Part shown: piece after piece, positions 26,101 to 38,155 of the stretch
How the letters are laid out: each line of letters begins with the position of its first letter
Position numbering within the stretch: the stretch's first letter is position 1
DNA from: Cryptomeria japonica
Lineage: Eukaryota; Streptophyta; Pinopsida; Cupressales; Cupressaceae
Assembly: GCF_030272615.1 (NCBI RefSeq)
Contig: NC_081407.1
Span: 267,794,075-267,858,074 of the forward strand
Length of the DNA: 64,000 nt
Direction of reading: 5' to 3'
Notes under the pieces: generated by a model
What the model saw: only the letters and a program-made list of their open reading frames with translations
The model's database searches: none
Told to the model about the DNA's origin: nothing
Translations under genes and position numbers: made by a program

Positions 26101-28624
26101 GCCATGGATGTATGTAGGTTGGTTCATAATGTTCTAGGAAGACACTCCTAACATTCAAGTACGAAGATCATAGACTTTTTTAGAGAGGAATTTTATTTAG
26201 GTTTTAAGCTGCTCCTTCGCTCTTGTTTCATCAACTTATGAAAAGCTTGCACAGCGTCCAGACAAACCTTAGGGTTCCTTTTGCGTCCTCTTTCTCTTTT
26301 GCTTCTTGAAGCTTGCTTAGAATCCCCTGAACACATTGTAATCTGCAATCTTATGCTCCTGTTTGTCTGCTCTCTTTGAAGTAAAAGTGGGAAGATGATC
26401 CATATACCTAATTAGGTTATCAACTTCTATTATTTGCAGCAGCAGTGTTCCTCTCCTCCTTCATTCTACCATGAGTGGTTATTGCAGGAATATTTCTGTA
26501 ACCATCTTAGTCTCTGGTGAAGTTTGAAATTTCTCAAAACTTTCGGCCTTGGTAGAATCCTCACAACTTTTGTTGGTATAAGTGACATCTGAAGAAGATT
26601 CAGAAGCCATGGTGCCTCCAATAGTAGATACCTCACAACTTTCAGCCTGATTCGTTCAATGGTGGTATCTGACACAGCAGCAGTAGTATTATATTGTGTT
26701 GTGTAAGTGTTTGAGTTGTGTGTAAAGGAAAGTAAAAATCTTGTTGTTTAGTAGCTGTTTGATGTTGTGGACTTGGTTCTGTTTCAATTATTACAAGTGT
26801 GAGTTCTTCCACCATTTTTTTTTGTTTAAAATGTAAATTCAAATATATAAATAATATAATCAGATAATATCGTTTGAAATATTGGATTAGTTTTGTAATA
26901 TTTCAAAAAAAAATTGTTCTTCTGTAGACTATTTGAAACAGCAAGGAATTTATCATTTTTCTGGTTTAAAATAGAGGGAAAAATTATGACAAATAATTTT
27001 GAAGGAAAAAAAATTAAAATCTATTTTTTAAAAGGTTTTAGTATATCTTTGATAATATTTTCAAATAAATGCTAAAAAACAACTCTTTATAAATCTTGGC
27101 CCATCCATTACCTCTTATAAGTTCTTATTAAATTTGTAACTCTGATTTTTTAAGTTCTAAAATTCATTATTATTTTCTTATGAGCCACTATAAACTAGCT
27201 CTTCATTGTTTGAAAATTGAAGCATTTTTTATGAGCCACTATAGCACGGGGAATGTCTGTCAGTAAAATTCTCATTTGAGTTGAGACCCCAAAAATAAAA
27301 AGAGAAAGGAAAAAAGATGCTAGGAGAGATCCTACATTTCTGAATCCAGTTAGTTGATAATTCTGCATTGCAAATCGCCTACTTTGATCTAAAGTGAAGG
27401 TTTTATAGCCTGTTTTTAGTGAATAGAGATTTTAATTTTTTTCCCTTAGAATTTGATCAGCTTCATCTTTGAAGTTTTATGAAAAGCAGAAAGAAAAATC
27501 CTTGATTTTTTAGGCTGAATGCTACACTCTGACATGATACAGGGGATTTTCTCTCAAGTTGCACTTCACTTCAGGAATTAACCTTTGAAAAATTCTCTAT
27601 TTTGATTAGTTTTGACTGATGGGCTTTTCTACCAATGTTTCATATGCATCAAATGATTCTGGTTTGAACTTCAAGATTCTATCATCCTATGAAGAAGTCA
27701 TTAAGAGAAGTTCTAAAATAAACAATTCCAGTTGATATTGATATTTTTGGTCCACAGAAGCAACTATGGACAAAATCCACTGCATGCTAAAGTTGTTGCT
27801 TAGAATTTATAAAGAAATCCAATTCCATCGCTAGCCTTTGAGGCGAGATTTGCATTTTTCTCTCACAATTAAACTTTAATTGTCCCTAAATCTCATGTTT
27901 GTTACTGAGAAAACTAAAATGAGAATTTAAGTGTTAAAATATGCAATGCCACAGAAACTATTAGAATACTTTTGGAGCATCTGGACTCATTTTTTCTTAT
28001 TTCATAGTTGCAATGTCACGAGTTGTTTCCATGATTAGGGACACCTCATTATGAAAATCAACATTCATGTTTTCCCCTGCCTATCTTGGGTATGTTCCAT
28101 TGGTTACATAAGTGTAAATTTGGGTAACTTAGACATTTGAGTAAAAAGTGTTTCTCATATTTTGCTGTATTGGTCATGCTTGGATATTTTTCAAACCTGA
28201 TTTCACTTTTGGTGTAAGTATACCTTTTCACAATTTGCAGATCACAAATTTATCAAAAATCTAATCCAAAAGCAGCAGAGTATATAGTAAATATGGAAAA
28301 TGGAGGTCTGTCACACACTTTTTGAGGAACTATATCATCTTTAATCTACTCTTCCTAACTGCTTTCATTCTTAGTGAGCCTAGTGCCATATTAGCCAGCA
28401 ACAACTACTTGTATCTGCAATCAATTCGGAAAGCTACATATTATCTAGAAAATTTGGCATATGGTTGCATATGAGCTTGGAAGACAATGTGAAATGGTTT
28501 AATGTCATCATTTCTAATCGTTTATGTAGATTGCTAGTATATTTGCAAGAAAGAGAGCTGCAGCAGCTAGAAAAAGGGGAAGCAGAAGGAATTGTCACCC
28601 ATGGATGCAACTCTAATCACACAT

Positions 28625-28815
28625 TCTTTGTGAATTGTACTTCGAATATGGTTTTCTTTTTAATATAAAAGAGGGACATTGTTATGAATTGGAAAACATT
28701 CCCAAGGTTGTCAAGGAAGAAAATCCTCTGGTTGGTGAAACGAATGTGCACAAATAAATCAGTTCTTTTATGAGCTAAGATTTTAGCTCTAGTTTGGGTT
28801 AAATAAATGGTATCG
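28625..28815 (+). repeat. Dispersed repeat, copy 2
   Basis: Collinear with 25795-26100 and ends just upstream of the tRNA-Lys gene region. Confidence 0.7.
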
Positions 28816-29028
28816 TACAGAAAATGACATTTCTAATCGTAATTATGAAAAAAATATACACAGTCATTTCAAAAACAAAACAAGCAACATTATGGATTGT
28901 AAAAAACTTCAACTATTTTTCATCAAATACGCCGTACAAAAATCAGACTTTAAAAGTCTCTAAAATTTTAATGTTTATTTGACACATAGATACTAAAAAT
29001 ATTATCTTGTATCTGTTTAAATAACGTA

Positions 29029-29101
29029 GCCCGTCTAGCTCAGTTGGTAGAGCGCAAGGCTCTTAACCTTGTGGTCGTGGGTTCGAGCCCCACGGTGGGC
29101 G
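29029..29101 (+). tRNA. tRNA-Lys (anticodon CTT)
   Basis: The 73-nt sequence folds as a complete cloverleaf: acceptor stem GCCCGTC with its complement GGTGGGC plus discriminator G, D arm GCTC...GAGC, anticodon loop CTCTTAA with CTT at 29062-29064, T arm TGGGTTCGAGCCCCA region. It contains the A-box (TAGCTCAGTTGG) and B-box (GGTTCGAGCCC) internal promoter elements used by RNA polymerase III. There is no intron and no CCA in the gene, as for nuclear tRNAs. It matches the canonical plant nuclear tRNA-Lys(CTT) without visible damage. The same tRNA is the primer for the retrotransposon at 32303-32320. Confidence 0.96.
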
Positions 29102-29132
29102 CAGCCTTAGATTTCATCTATTGAAGAGAAAC

Positions 29133-29142
29133 TTTTTTTTTT
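29133..29142 (+). terminator. Pol III T-run terminator
   Basis: Ten consecutive T about 31 bases after the tRNA end. Pol III terminates at runs of four or more T. Confidence 0.7.
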
Positions 29143-30304
29143 GTTTCAGTTTCACTGTGGAAGTTCTACAGAGAATGTCTTTTTCTGAACAGGAGACATT
29201 TTGACAACTTTTTCTAGCTTAAAAACAGCCTAAACAAAGGTATAAATTAGAATCATTATAAGAACATCACTGCTCTATTCAAATTATACATATGCCACAT
29301 TCTCAATTATGAAGATGATCATGATGTATGCATAAAAGGTGGTTCAAAACACACTCACATAATATAATGATATTTTAAATATGTCAAAGCAAGTGTATAA
29401 AGAGGAGATTATTGGTGAAACGGGTGGCTGAACTTAAAAACGATTTGTACTAAATGATCAGATGATTTGATAAAGATGGTGGAATTGATGTTGGAGTAAA
29501 ATATGATGTTTACATTGATAAAATTGACAACTTTCTCGTCTTCCAGAATTATAAATTTTCAAGTTGTTCTTTTGTAAAAGTTACTTAAATCACTTATTAT
29601 AACTAGAGTTACAATTTGAACTTGATTTTTGTAAATTCCAAAAAAAGGTAGCCATGTGCCAAATCAACATTAAAATTCCGAGTAGCCATGTGATGAATAA
29701 GTGAAACCAAGCAGAAAAGGAGCAAATTCATGGTGAAAGTTCCATTATGAGCCATCCTTCCATTAGTGCACTAGAGACCTTAGATTTATCTCGGGGACTA
29801 AGGATTCAAAGTCTTTTTTATTTCATTCTTTTGTGGGATCTATAATGATGCATGTGAAGTTTTCTGAAGATTTTAAGTAAGTTATGCCATCTTTGTGAAG
29901 TATTTCTTATTTCATATTGCTTTAGTTTTTGATGAATTATTTATTGGATTCAATTTTTCATATAAAGGAGAATGTTGTTATTTTGAAGAATAAAAAGTAT
30001 GATGAAGTTACATTTATTTGGTTTATGTATTAGTGTATTTTTATATGCCCCTATTGATATGACTAAGCATGCCAAATGATATGATAAAGCTTCTTGATAT
30101 TTGGAAACTAGATGGATTTGACTAACTTGGAACGTTAACTTGGTATTTTGATGTTTGATATGGGTTGATTTGATACTTGTGATCACTAGTTGACACCTCT
30201 TTGATCTGCTGGAATAAATATGTCTGAGATAGTTGAATTTGGAAGACCTCCTAAATGGGTATCTAAATTAGTTGTTGGATTTTGAAGATTTGTTTCGAAT
30301 AAGG
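29143..30304. other. Non-coding interval
   Basis: No gene or recognisable repeat. It may include degraded internal sequence of the minus-strand retrotransposon whose leader starts to the right. Confidence 0.35.
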
Positions 30305-32302
30305 CTCTGTCTCAAATGCGCCACTTAAATGTGCTACATAATTGATCAAATGCACTAAGAGATTCAGTGTATGCGCCACTTAAATGATCATATGCACCTC
30401 TGTTTTGATTGCATGCGCTACATGATCTGTCGTATGCACCTTAGGATTTTTCAAATGCGCTACAGGATGGACTATATGAACTTGAGAAATGATCAAATAC
30501 ACCACAAAAGTAGGCAGATGCTCTACTCTGTGAATTTCTTGGGTTTGACTAGTTAAAAATCGAGTTTGATGTTTTTGCAAGATGTTTTATGAATTATGAT
30601 GAAAACACATAAGAAGCATGAAGACAATGGTTATTTTAATTCTAAACATTGGGTGTATGTTCTGTTGAGGATGTGTTCAAATCCCAGATGTTTCCACTGG
30701 TTGGATACAAGAAAAACACACCAAATAGACTCTTTAATCAAGGGTCATCAGTAATGACATAGCCCACATCTGGATACTCCTTCAGCTCAAACAACCGTGT
30801 CACCCTCTAAAGGGCGCCCATTTTTTTGCCTTTGTCTAGAAATTAACTTAAAGAGGATTGCTCCTCAATTGAATCGTTATCCTAGGAGATATATGGTGAG
30901 TGTCATGGGGTGGATTCTTCCTCACCCTTGCACTATGATATTATTAATATCTAGATACTGACTCGATGAGGCTTCTATTTCTAAAGTTCGTAATCAGGAT
31001 TTCGTTTGGTCTTTCGTGATAAACTCTCTTGGCAGGCTCCCCAACCTTTAGAACAAAGGATTTACGTTCACAAGGATACTAGGGAAAGGCTAATCGCTGA
31101 GCAAAACCATTGGAGGGGATTTTCATTAGCCTCCACAATTGATTATAGTGGGTTGGAATACTTGGCCAAAAGTCATTCCCCACTTAGGTTGCTCCCTTCT
31201 CACCGACCCCCTCAAGGCAAGTTGGGAAGGCAGGCCCTCTAAAGGTTTTAATTGCTTGAAAGGAAATAAAGCATGAAGGAGTGAGTTTGGCTTTTTTATC
31301 ACCCAATTAAGGGGAGAGCATATACCTATCATTCAAAACAAAGCAATCAATGATTCTTTTTAATCCTTTCAAAGCAATTGTTTTCTACGTCTTAATTGGA
31401 GATGTTGCTCCAATCAAACATGGTGTTCTTTTTTACCCACAAAGCAATGATTTTCTAATCTAGGAAAATGAAATGTTGGTCAACAAAAGTAAAGTCGTCA
31501 CATGAACAATGATTTTAACTTGAAAGATTTTTTAAAAAAGTAAAATGAGGATTCTTTTTAAGCTTTCAAAAAGGTGAGGTTTATTTTAATGAGCACCAAA
31601 GGAAAGTGATATTCAATTTTAACCCCTTTGCAAAAATTGGTAAGTTGTGTTGATCTTTTTAGAGCCCAAAATGAGGTGTGAGATCGTAACTTGCAAAAAC
31701 CAAGTGTGAGATTTGTGGTTCTTTTTATAACCTTGCAAGAAAAGAAAAATGTGGTTCTTTTTAGAGCCCAAAGGATGCTGGGGTTCTTTTTAAGCACCAA
31801 ATGAAAGTTGAGTTCTTTTTAAACTTTGCAAAGTAAAAGTTAAGTGAATTCTTTTTAACCAAATTGAAAGAAAGCAAGTAAAAAGAATCAAAGTTAACTC
31901 CCCTGGAACCTGCAAAAACCATTGTCAAACCTGCAAAACCAGTTAGCAAAATCACAAATCAAGGTGGGCTAGACAAGCCTAAAATTTTTCCAAACCTTGT
32001 TACAAACTTTTTACTCTGTTTTATATGTGCTAAAACAGAGCACAAATGTGCCACAAGATCTTACAAATGTGCTAGAACAGTTTAGATATGCACCTCAAAA
32101 TCTTTCATATGCGCCACAGAATCAGATAGTTGCACCAAAACAATTCACATATGTGCCATAGGATAGGTTAAATATGCCAAAACAAGGATTAGATGCACTA
32201 AAAGAAAGGTTATATGTGCTAAACCAAGGGTCATATGCACCAAAGCGTGTCCTGGAAATCTGGGCATGAACTTGCAGAAAAATGTTAGAAAAATGTGGGT
32301 AA
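30305..32302 (-). mobile_element. Leader or internal region of the tRNA-Lys-primed retrotransposon
   Basis: Lies downstream (minus sense) of the primer-binding site, so it belongs to the element's transcribed internal region. No gag is readable. Two motif-rich blocks, 30305-30520 and 32020-32245, consist of degenerate short units around ATGCGCCAC, ATGTGCTA and ATGCACC. Between them, 31550-31870 repeats GTTCTTTTTA-AGC followed by CAAA-rich text. A frame at 31006-31242 is not gene-like. The missing gag suggests a non-autonomous or decayed copy; the 3' LTR was not found. Confidence 0.5.
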
Positions 32303-32320
32303 GCCCCACGGTGGGCACCA
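32303..32320 (-). other. Primer-binding site for tRNA-Lys(CTT)
   Basis: The plus strand reads GCCCCACGGTGGGCACCA, which is the 3' end of tRNA-Lys(CTT) plus CCA with one G-to-A difference. Compare 29087-29101 in the intact tRNA gene in this window. The minus strand is therefore complementary to the tRNA and primes reverse transcription. It is four bases from the LTR edge at 32325. Confidence 0.9.
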
Positions 32321-32879
32321 AAAATGTATGCCAAGAAGTGTGGTACTTGCAAGGGAGACACAAACCACTCAAACACACCAATGAAACATTGCATTAGAGA
32401 TTAGAATCAACAAAACAACTTATTCAATCAAAAACTTTCAAAATCGTCTCATTGTCCTCTATCTCCAAGGATCTCTTAGATTCAAGGTGGCTCTCAGCTT
32501 GGAAGAGCACTTGATCTTGGGATGACTACTCAAAGAACGAGAGATAGTGTATGATATAAGATCTAAATGAATTCAACTAAGATCCTAATGATGATTTTGA
32601 TATGGATATGAAACTATGATGTTGATATGGTGCAAGATGATGAGATTGATATGAAGCTAAACTAGCATGAAAATGATATTGAGATGATATTAAGCTAGCA
32701 TGGAAATGAAACTAACATGATTTATTGCTAACATGATATGCAAAAACATGATAAATCTAGGTTATAATGCTACTAAATGATATAATTACTATTATCAAAG
32801 AGAGGCTAAAATGCTAAATGCTATGTGACTATAGTGTAGATGCATAAAACTTGGATATCTATAATGGAGGAAATGGGCT

Positions 32880-32889
32880 CTATTTATAG
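32880..32889 (-). promoter_or_regulatory. LTR TATA box
   Basis: The minus strand reads CTATAAATAG. The same box sits at the equivalent place in the second LTR (59713-59722), which supports it as the conserved core promoter. Confidence 0.7.
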
Positions 32890-33809
32890 AAGAATTGGTC
32901 AAATACATAGCCAAGATTGAATTGGCTTAAGAAGGGTCAAGATTGAAAGTTATCAATCCATGTAATATTTTCAACCCAATCTCATGTTGACAAGTGTCAC
33001 CGTGAAGAGGCCTGAGAGGATGTTAAGCAAGCATTAGATGCTTATTAAGCTTTGAGGGTGAACCTCAAGAGGATGATTTATTGGATAAAGCTGATAGCCA
33101 ATGAGGAAGGCTATTGTCCAAGAGTTAAACTCTTGTGCAAAGTTAGAAGATGGTCAAAGGGATAACCATCATGGGCTAGGGTGATTTCTTGTAAGAGGCA
33201 TTAAATGCTCTTTGAAGACTTTGGAGGTTAACTTGTTGGAAGGTAGATAACCTTCAAAGCTTTTGTAAGGGCCTTACAAGTTGGGAAGACTCGACAATTT
33301 AACTTGTTGAAAAAGGTAAAGTCTTCAACACATGTTGAAGACTTTCCCCAAATTTGGAGAAGTGACTCCTCCAAATTTAGGGATGTGACATGATTAGAGG
33401 AATTTAGGCTAGTTAAGTGGGATTTGAGGACTTCTAGAAGAATGCTTAGGAGGTTAATGGAAAATGTAGGAGAATGCAAGTGGGAGAAAAGGGGATTTTT
33501 TAATTAAAATAAAAAAGATTTATTTCAACCAAAATGGATGTAACTTGCATTTGTAGGAAAATGCAAGTGGGAAGGATTTTATAAATAAATATTGATTTAT
33601 TTATTTGTAGAAAGAATTTTAATTAAATTAAAATGGTGGAAGGGAATTTAATTAAATAAATAGATGGAAGAAAGATGATTTAATCAAATGTTGTATTTAG
33701 TTAATGGTTGTCCTAGAAGAAAAGAGATACATTAAATAAACCTTGGTTTACTAATGGATGGATAAATGATAACCAAATAAATAAAATTCATTCAATTAAG
33801 TGTGCAAGT

Positions 33810-34911
33810 TGTTGGCATCATGAAGTTTGGAGTACTTAAGAAGTTGTCATTGATGGCAATACCGGTTCATATGTCATCATAATCGATCGGAAAAGGGTTA
33901 TAGTGGATTGGTAAGGAATAGGGGACTAAAGACTTCCACCGATGAGCAAAGTCTGGTTTACATGAAGCAACCAGTAGATTAAGTTGAGTAAAGCAAGTTC
34001 ACTGATATAAAGAAAACAACCGGCAACAAATCACAATGGTGAAATGTAGATCTGTTCAAATTAGAAAGTAACAGTTGAAGTCAGAGTGCTTGTTAGAGAA
34101 CTGATGAGATTTGTGGCATGAACGGCTAGTCCCACCAGTATAATCAATGAGATTTGAGGAACGAACAAATTGGCGCATAGAATGATTTTTTGTGTTTGTG
34201 TTTTGGAGGGAAAGTGAGCGCCAAGATTGAAGACAACTATAGACATGTTTTTCATCTCGAATTTGTGTGTTGATAGAGTTGTGAGTGGATTGAGGTTGTA
34301 AGTTAGAGCAAAGGTGCAGAATAAGAGAAGTGCAGAAGGGTCCTCATGAATTGGTGAAGCCATCACTGAGCAGAGTTTGAAGCAGATATGGAACAGATCT
34401 ATACGACAAAAAAGTGTCATCATCAGATCAATGACTTGTTTCTCTTTAATAATTGCAACACAATAAAATCCCTTGACCAGGTGGACTTTAACAGGTGCCT
34501 TTGTAAAATCTCTTCATCAGGTGACATCCTAAATGATGATTTTAAGTCCTTTAACAAGGCTACCTCTAACAGGGTAAAGGTTCTAACAAGCCTTGAAGAA
34601 AATCCCTTAACCAGGTGGCACCTAATAGTGTCTTTGTAATCTCTTAATAGGGATGGCTCCTCACCAGGCATACTTAAGAATAGTGCAGATTTTGTGAGTT
34701 TCTACTCACACTGTGGTTTTCTCCCATTTGGGTTTCCATGTGATAAATCTTGATTGTCGTGTGTGTTTAATTTTGTGTGTGCATGTTTCTTATTAATGCT
34801 ACTTATACTGATAAGTCTTAAAGTTTGAATAAGAGTTTTGATTGTTAAATCTATAATAAACCGATATAGTGCTGATTCACCCCCCCTCTCAGTCACCGAT
34901 TAATATTAACA
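33810..34911 (+). mobile_element. 1102-bp solo LTR inserted in the 5' LTR
   Basis: Starts TGTTGGCATCATG and ends ATTAATATTAACA, with short TGTT/AACA inverted ends. It is flanked by a perfect 5-bp duplication CAAGT (33805-33809 and 34912-34916). Removing it restores alignment with the other family LTR (GTGCAAGT then TTTAGG-GTCTA). The text before its end (GATTCACCCCCCCTCTCAG) and phrases such as CCAGGTGG are typical of plant Copia LTRs. No primer site or coding region is inside, so it is a solo LTR. Confidence 0.85.
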
Positions 34912-34930
34912 CAAGTTTTAGGCGTCTATA

Positions 34931-36903
34931 GTATGTTCATCAATTCTTATTGCTATATGGATATGTTGCAAGAACACATCAATTGGTTCTCTACAATGAA
35001 CGTAGATGTGGTCAGTGTAGTCTCGAGGGTTTATTTAGTCATCTCCTAGAGTTGTCATGTCTCCTTGTTCGTTCTCGAGTTTCCAAGTGGGTTGATATAG
35101 TCATCTCCTAGGGTGGTTTTGGGATGTAGGGTGTCTCATATTGGTTTCTAGATGGCTCAGACATCCCTAAGTGTCATGGCATCAACTTTGGGAAGTTTGG
35201 GGGGGAGTGAGTACGTTTTGAGCTCACTTAATTCCTAGCCAATCTTGTAGTGTCACTTGGTGACTCAGTGACATGGATGTTGTCTCTTTTTCTCACCTTT
35301 GTACCCAACTATTTTGATTTGAGTGTCGTGAGGATATTTTGACTTCACCAAGGGGTTTGGGATGTCTGGGAGACCAAACTATCCAATTGGGAAGCTTATT
35401 GATTAGGATGAATGCATATATTAGAGGATGACAACACAAGTTCACCAATCCGAAGGTCACCAACGCGTGTCTAGGACACTAGTGCAACTAGAGGACCTCA
35501 TTGCATAACGCTAGTGTCCTTAGGATGAGCATGTGTTCTTTTGGGTTGCCTGTGTCTAGTTGTTCACTCCAAAGAGGGTTTTGAGAGCTAAGGGTGTCAA
35601 TTTGGCTCAGCTTTGGTTGTGTTGCGAAGGTGCCGATTTTTAGGAACTCTCAAAGGTATCTTGAGTAGGTTTTGAGTGAGTTTGGATGGTTTCATGGGTG
35701 TCAGGTCACGATTAGTATTTTGTCAAAGCTCGTTGGTGACACCTAGGACCTAGTAGGTGGTCTTGTTTGTCGAATTAAGTCTTGTGACTTTGGGGATGGT
35801 CTTGTGTGACCCTAATCACCTCAAGAAACTAGTCCTAGGGTTTTGGGAGACCTTTCCCCATGTTTGGTTGCTAATTCAAGTGTTAAGTCTTCTGCTTGTG
35901 CAATGTTGTGTATTGACCAATTGATCTAATCTTGAGGTTTGAGCTTAATACTCTTTCGAGACATGTATGTTTACACTTATTACTTCAAAAACAATTTTTT
36001 TGTGCTTTTTTTAGTGTATTTAACTCTTATCCTCTAGAGTTGTTTAGCATGATATTACTCCCATGGTCCAATCCAAGATGTTGAAATGATTATAGAAGAA
36101 ACTAAGTCAAAACATTATGAATCAATATGAATTAATAAATAGTACACTTTAAAATTTATATGAACAAATGAACAATGAAACTATATTTTTGACAAAACTA
36201 ATACACACATTTCTATTCCACAAATTAAGCTTAATATTTCTTTTAAAAATATTAAATATTATTAAAATAATAAAATAACATAAATATAGAATTTTTTTAT
36301 ATATGACAAAACTACACAAAGAAAAAAGACACGGAATTCCTCTAAACAATGCACATCAAGAGCAAAAATTTATATAAAAAAGCCAAAAATATTTAATATG
36401 TAAAATTAAAATGAAAGTTAAAAATTCATAAGATTCTTGTCTACTCAATTTTATATTTATTAAACGAGTTTTTTTTAAATGGCAAGAATGTATATTAAAA
36501 CAAACACATTAAAATATACAACAAAAAGTCATTTGCACTCCAAGAGGAAAACCGCATCCAATAAATAAAAAAAGGAAATGGACGGTGTATATGCATTCCA
36601 AGCTCTCTGGAATGAATCTACCTCTTATATTGAGCAAAAAAAATGCCAAAACGTATGGAAAAAGAATAAAAGCAAAAGCATTGAAGGGAATCTTTATTAA
36701 ATTAACGCTAAATACAAATTAAGGAAACTTAATTAAATTACGAAATCACGTGGAATGTTCGTTCGCCTTACGCGTTTTGGTCCAAAAAATGTCTTTAAAA
36801 CGCTCTAGATCGTTTTTATCTTCCAAATGTGAGAGGCTTTCTTTTATCTCTTTATGGATTTCTTCATAAGCTCTCCATCTGTGTTTCATTCATTCAGGTT
36901 CGG
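34931..36903. other. Non-coding interval
   Basis: 34931-36000 has moderate GC and stop-rich frames, probably degraded element sequence of unknown type. 36000-36760 is AT-rich. GTATG at 34931-34935 would be one target duplication of the Lys-primed element; its partner was not located. Confidence 0.35.
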
Positions 36904-37083
36904 ATGGCTTCACGTCATAAATCTATTGAAAATGTCTGCAAAAAAATTGTAAATATGTTTTTCAGTATTGATTTGTGGCGGAGGTCGTCCGAACTTTTGT
37001 GGAAGAACAGAGATGAAGTGCAAGATGAAGTCTCTGGTTTTTGTCCGAGAGTTTTTGGTGTCGGATTAAACAGGAGAAGATAA
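36904..37083 (+). CDS. Possible small protein, 59 aa, unknown
   Basis: The frame MASRHKSIENVCKKIVNMFF...GVGLNRRR ends with TAA at 37081-37083. An in-frame upstream ATG at 36829 would lengthen it to 84 residues. The composition is basic (many Lys and Arg) with no membrane segment or domain I recognise. The upstream region (36740-36830) is less AT-rich than its surroundings, and the following 1 kb holds telobox-like TAGGGTTT motifs common in plant 5' regions. It could be a first exon, a short gene or chance. Confidence 0.25.
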   Translation: MASRHKSIENVCKKIVNMFFSIDLWRRSSELLWKNRDEVQDEVSGFCPRVFGVGLNRRR

Positions 37084-37296
37084 ATATTTGGCCTTGAGAA
37101 TTTTTTGATTGTTACCGGCTGATATTGTCTCATGGCCAAGTGTATTGTTCTCCCGTTTAAGTTTGGCACACGGGTTTAGAATGCCACTCGTTTTTGTCTC
37201 AGGTGAGGTTTAGAATGTCAATAGATTTTGTTCCAGTTGAGGTTGGAATTTGTGACAAGAGTTAGACAAAGATGTTCTGTTTCCTGTGTGTTTAGT

Positions 37297-38155
37297 GTTA
37301 GAAAATATTTTTGTAGGGGTTTTTTTTCAGTTGCAAAGTCTACGGTGACATTTGACGGACGCATATTCTAGGGTTTTAAGAGCAGTTGCAACAGTTGAAA
37401 AGGTTAATATGGATCCTTGAGATAAGGGCTGTTATTCTGAAGTTTGAATCTTTTTTTTAGGGTTTTATTCTTTGCATCTGCAAAGGGTGCGATCAAATTT
37501 GACGGACATATGTTATAGGGTTTCAAAATCTATTGCAACAGTTGAAAAGATTAGTGCGGATCTTTGAGATAAAGAGTTTTTGTCTTGAAGTTTTTAAAAC
37601 CTAATAATGAATGATTCGTTCTAGAAATTTAGGGCCTTGCTCAGAAACCCTAATTTTATCCATATGTTTTAAATCTAAATATTGAATGATTTGTTCTAGA
37701 AATTTAGGGTTCCTTTGTGTTTACGGTTAGAAAATATTTTTTTAGGGGTTTTTTTTGCAGTTACAAAGTCTACGGTGACATTTGACGGACACATATTCTA
37801 GGGTTTTAAGATCAGTTGCAACAGTTGAAAAGATTAATATGGATCCTTGAGATAAGGGCCTTTATTCTGAAGTTTGAATCTTGTTTTTTTTAGGGTTTTA
37901 TTCTTTGCATCTGCAAAGGGTGCGATGAAATTTGACGGACATATGTTATAGGGTTTCAAAATCTATTGCAACAGTTGAAAAGATTAGTGCGGGTCCTTGA
38001 GATAAGAGTTGTTGTCTTGAAGTTTTTAAAACCTAATAATGAATGATTCGTTCTAGAAATTTAGGGCCTTGCTCAGAAACGCTAAGTTTATCCTTATGTT
38101 TTAAAATCTAAATATTGAATGATTTGTTCTAGAAATTTAGGGTTTTACTGAGAAG
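37297..38155. repeat. Nested tandem duplication, period 429 bp
   Basis: Copy 1 starts at 37297 and copy 2 at 37726, both with GTTAGAAAATATTTTT. Each contains two related sub-units built on TTTGACGGAC, TAGGGTTT, TTGCAACAGTTGAAAAG and TTGAGATAA, about 170 bp apart. ATGATTTGTTCTAGAAATTT and its variant also recur twice per copy. The copies are closely similar. Confidence 0.92.

Larger units (their letters stand above)
24721..29028. other. Intergenic interval without a supported gene
   Basis: About 4.3 kb with no convincing coding region. Short frames at 26466-26842 (minus) overlap in different phases. A Lys/Arg-rich minus-strand stretch near 26210-26350 (RSKRERGRKRNP) and a plus-strand stretch at 28550-28600 (LQERELQQLEKGEAEG) could be exon debris, but splice structure cannot be established. 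A pair of dispersed repeats lies at 25795-26100 and 28625-28815. Confidence 0.4.
32325..34930 (-). mobile_element. 5' LTR of the tRNA-Lys-primed retrotransposon (contains a solo LTR)
   Basis: Plus-strand view: starts TGTATGCCAAGAAG and ends GGCGTCTATA (the expected final CA has become TA). It is collinear over its length with the LTR at 59150-60738: shared blocks include ACATTGCATTAGAG, GATTCAAGGTGG, TTGGAAGAGCACTTGATC and AAAGTTATCAATCCATGT. Excluding the 1107-bp insertion plus target duplication, it is about 1.5 kb, against 1589 bp for the other LTR. Transcription would run right to left from the TATA box at 32880-32889. Confidence 0.85.

Noticed and set aside
26466-26842. Minus-strand host gene
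   Set aside because: Two overlapping frames in different phases, no domain, no convincing splice sites.
30371-30580. Met/His/Arg-rich frames on both strands
   Set aside because: They are translations of the ATGCGCCAC-type repeat block in the element leader.
32303-32320. Possible tRNA fragment
   Set aside because: Only the 3' arm is present and it sits at the LTR junction, so it is a primer-binding site.
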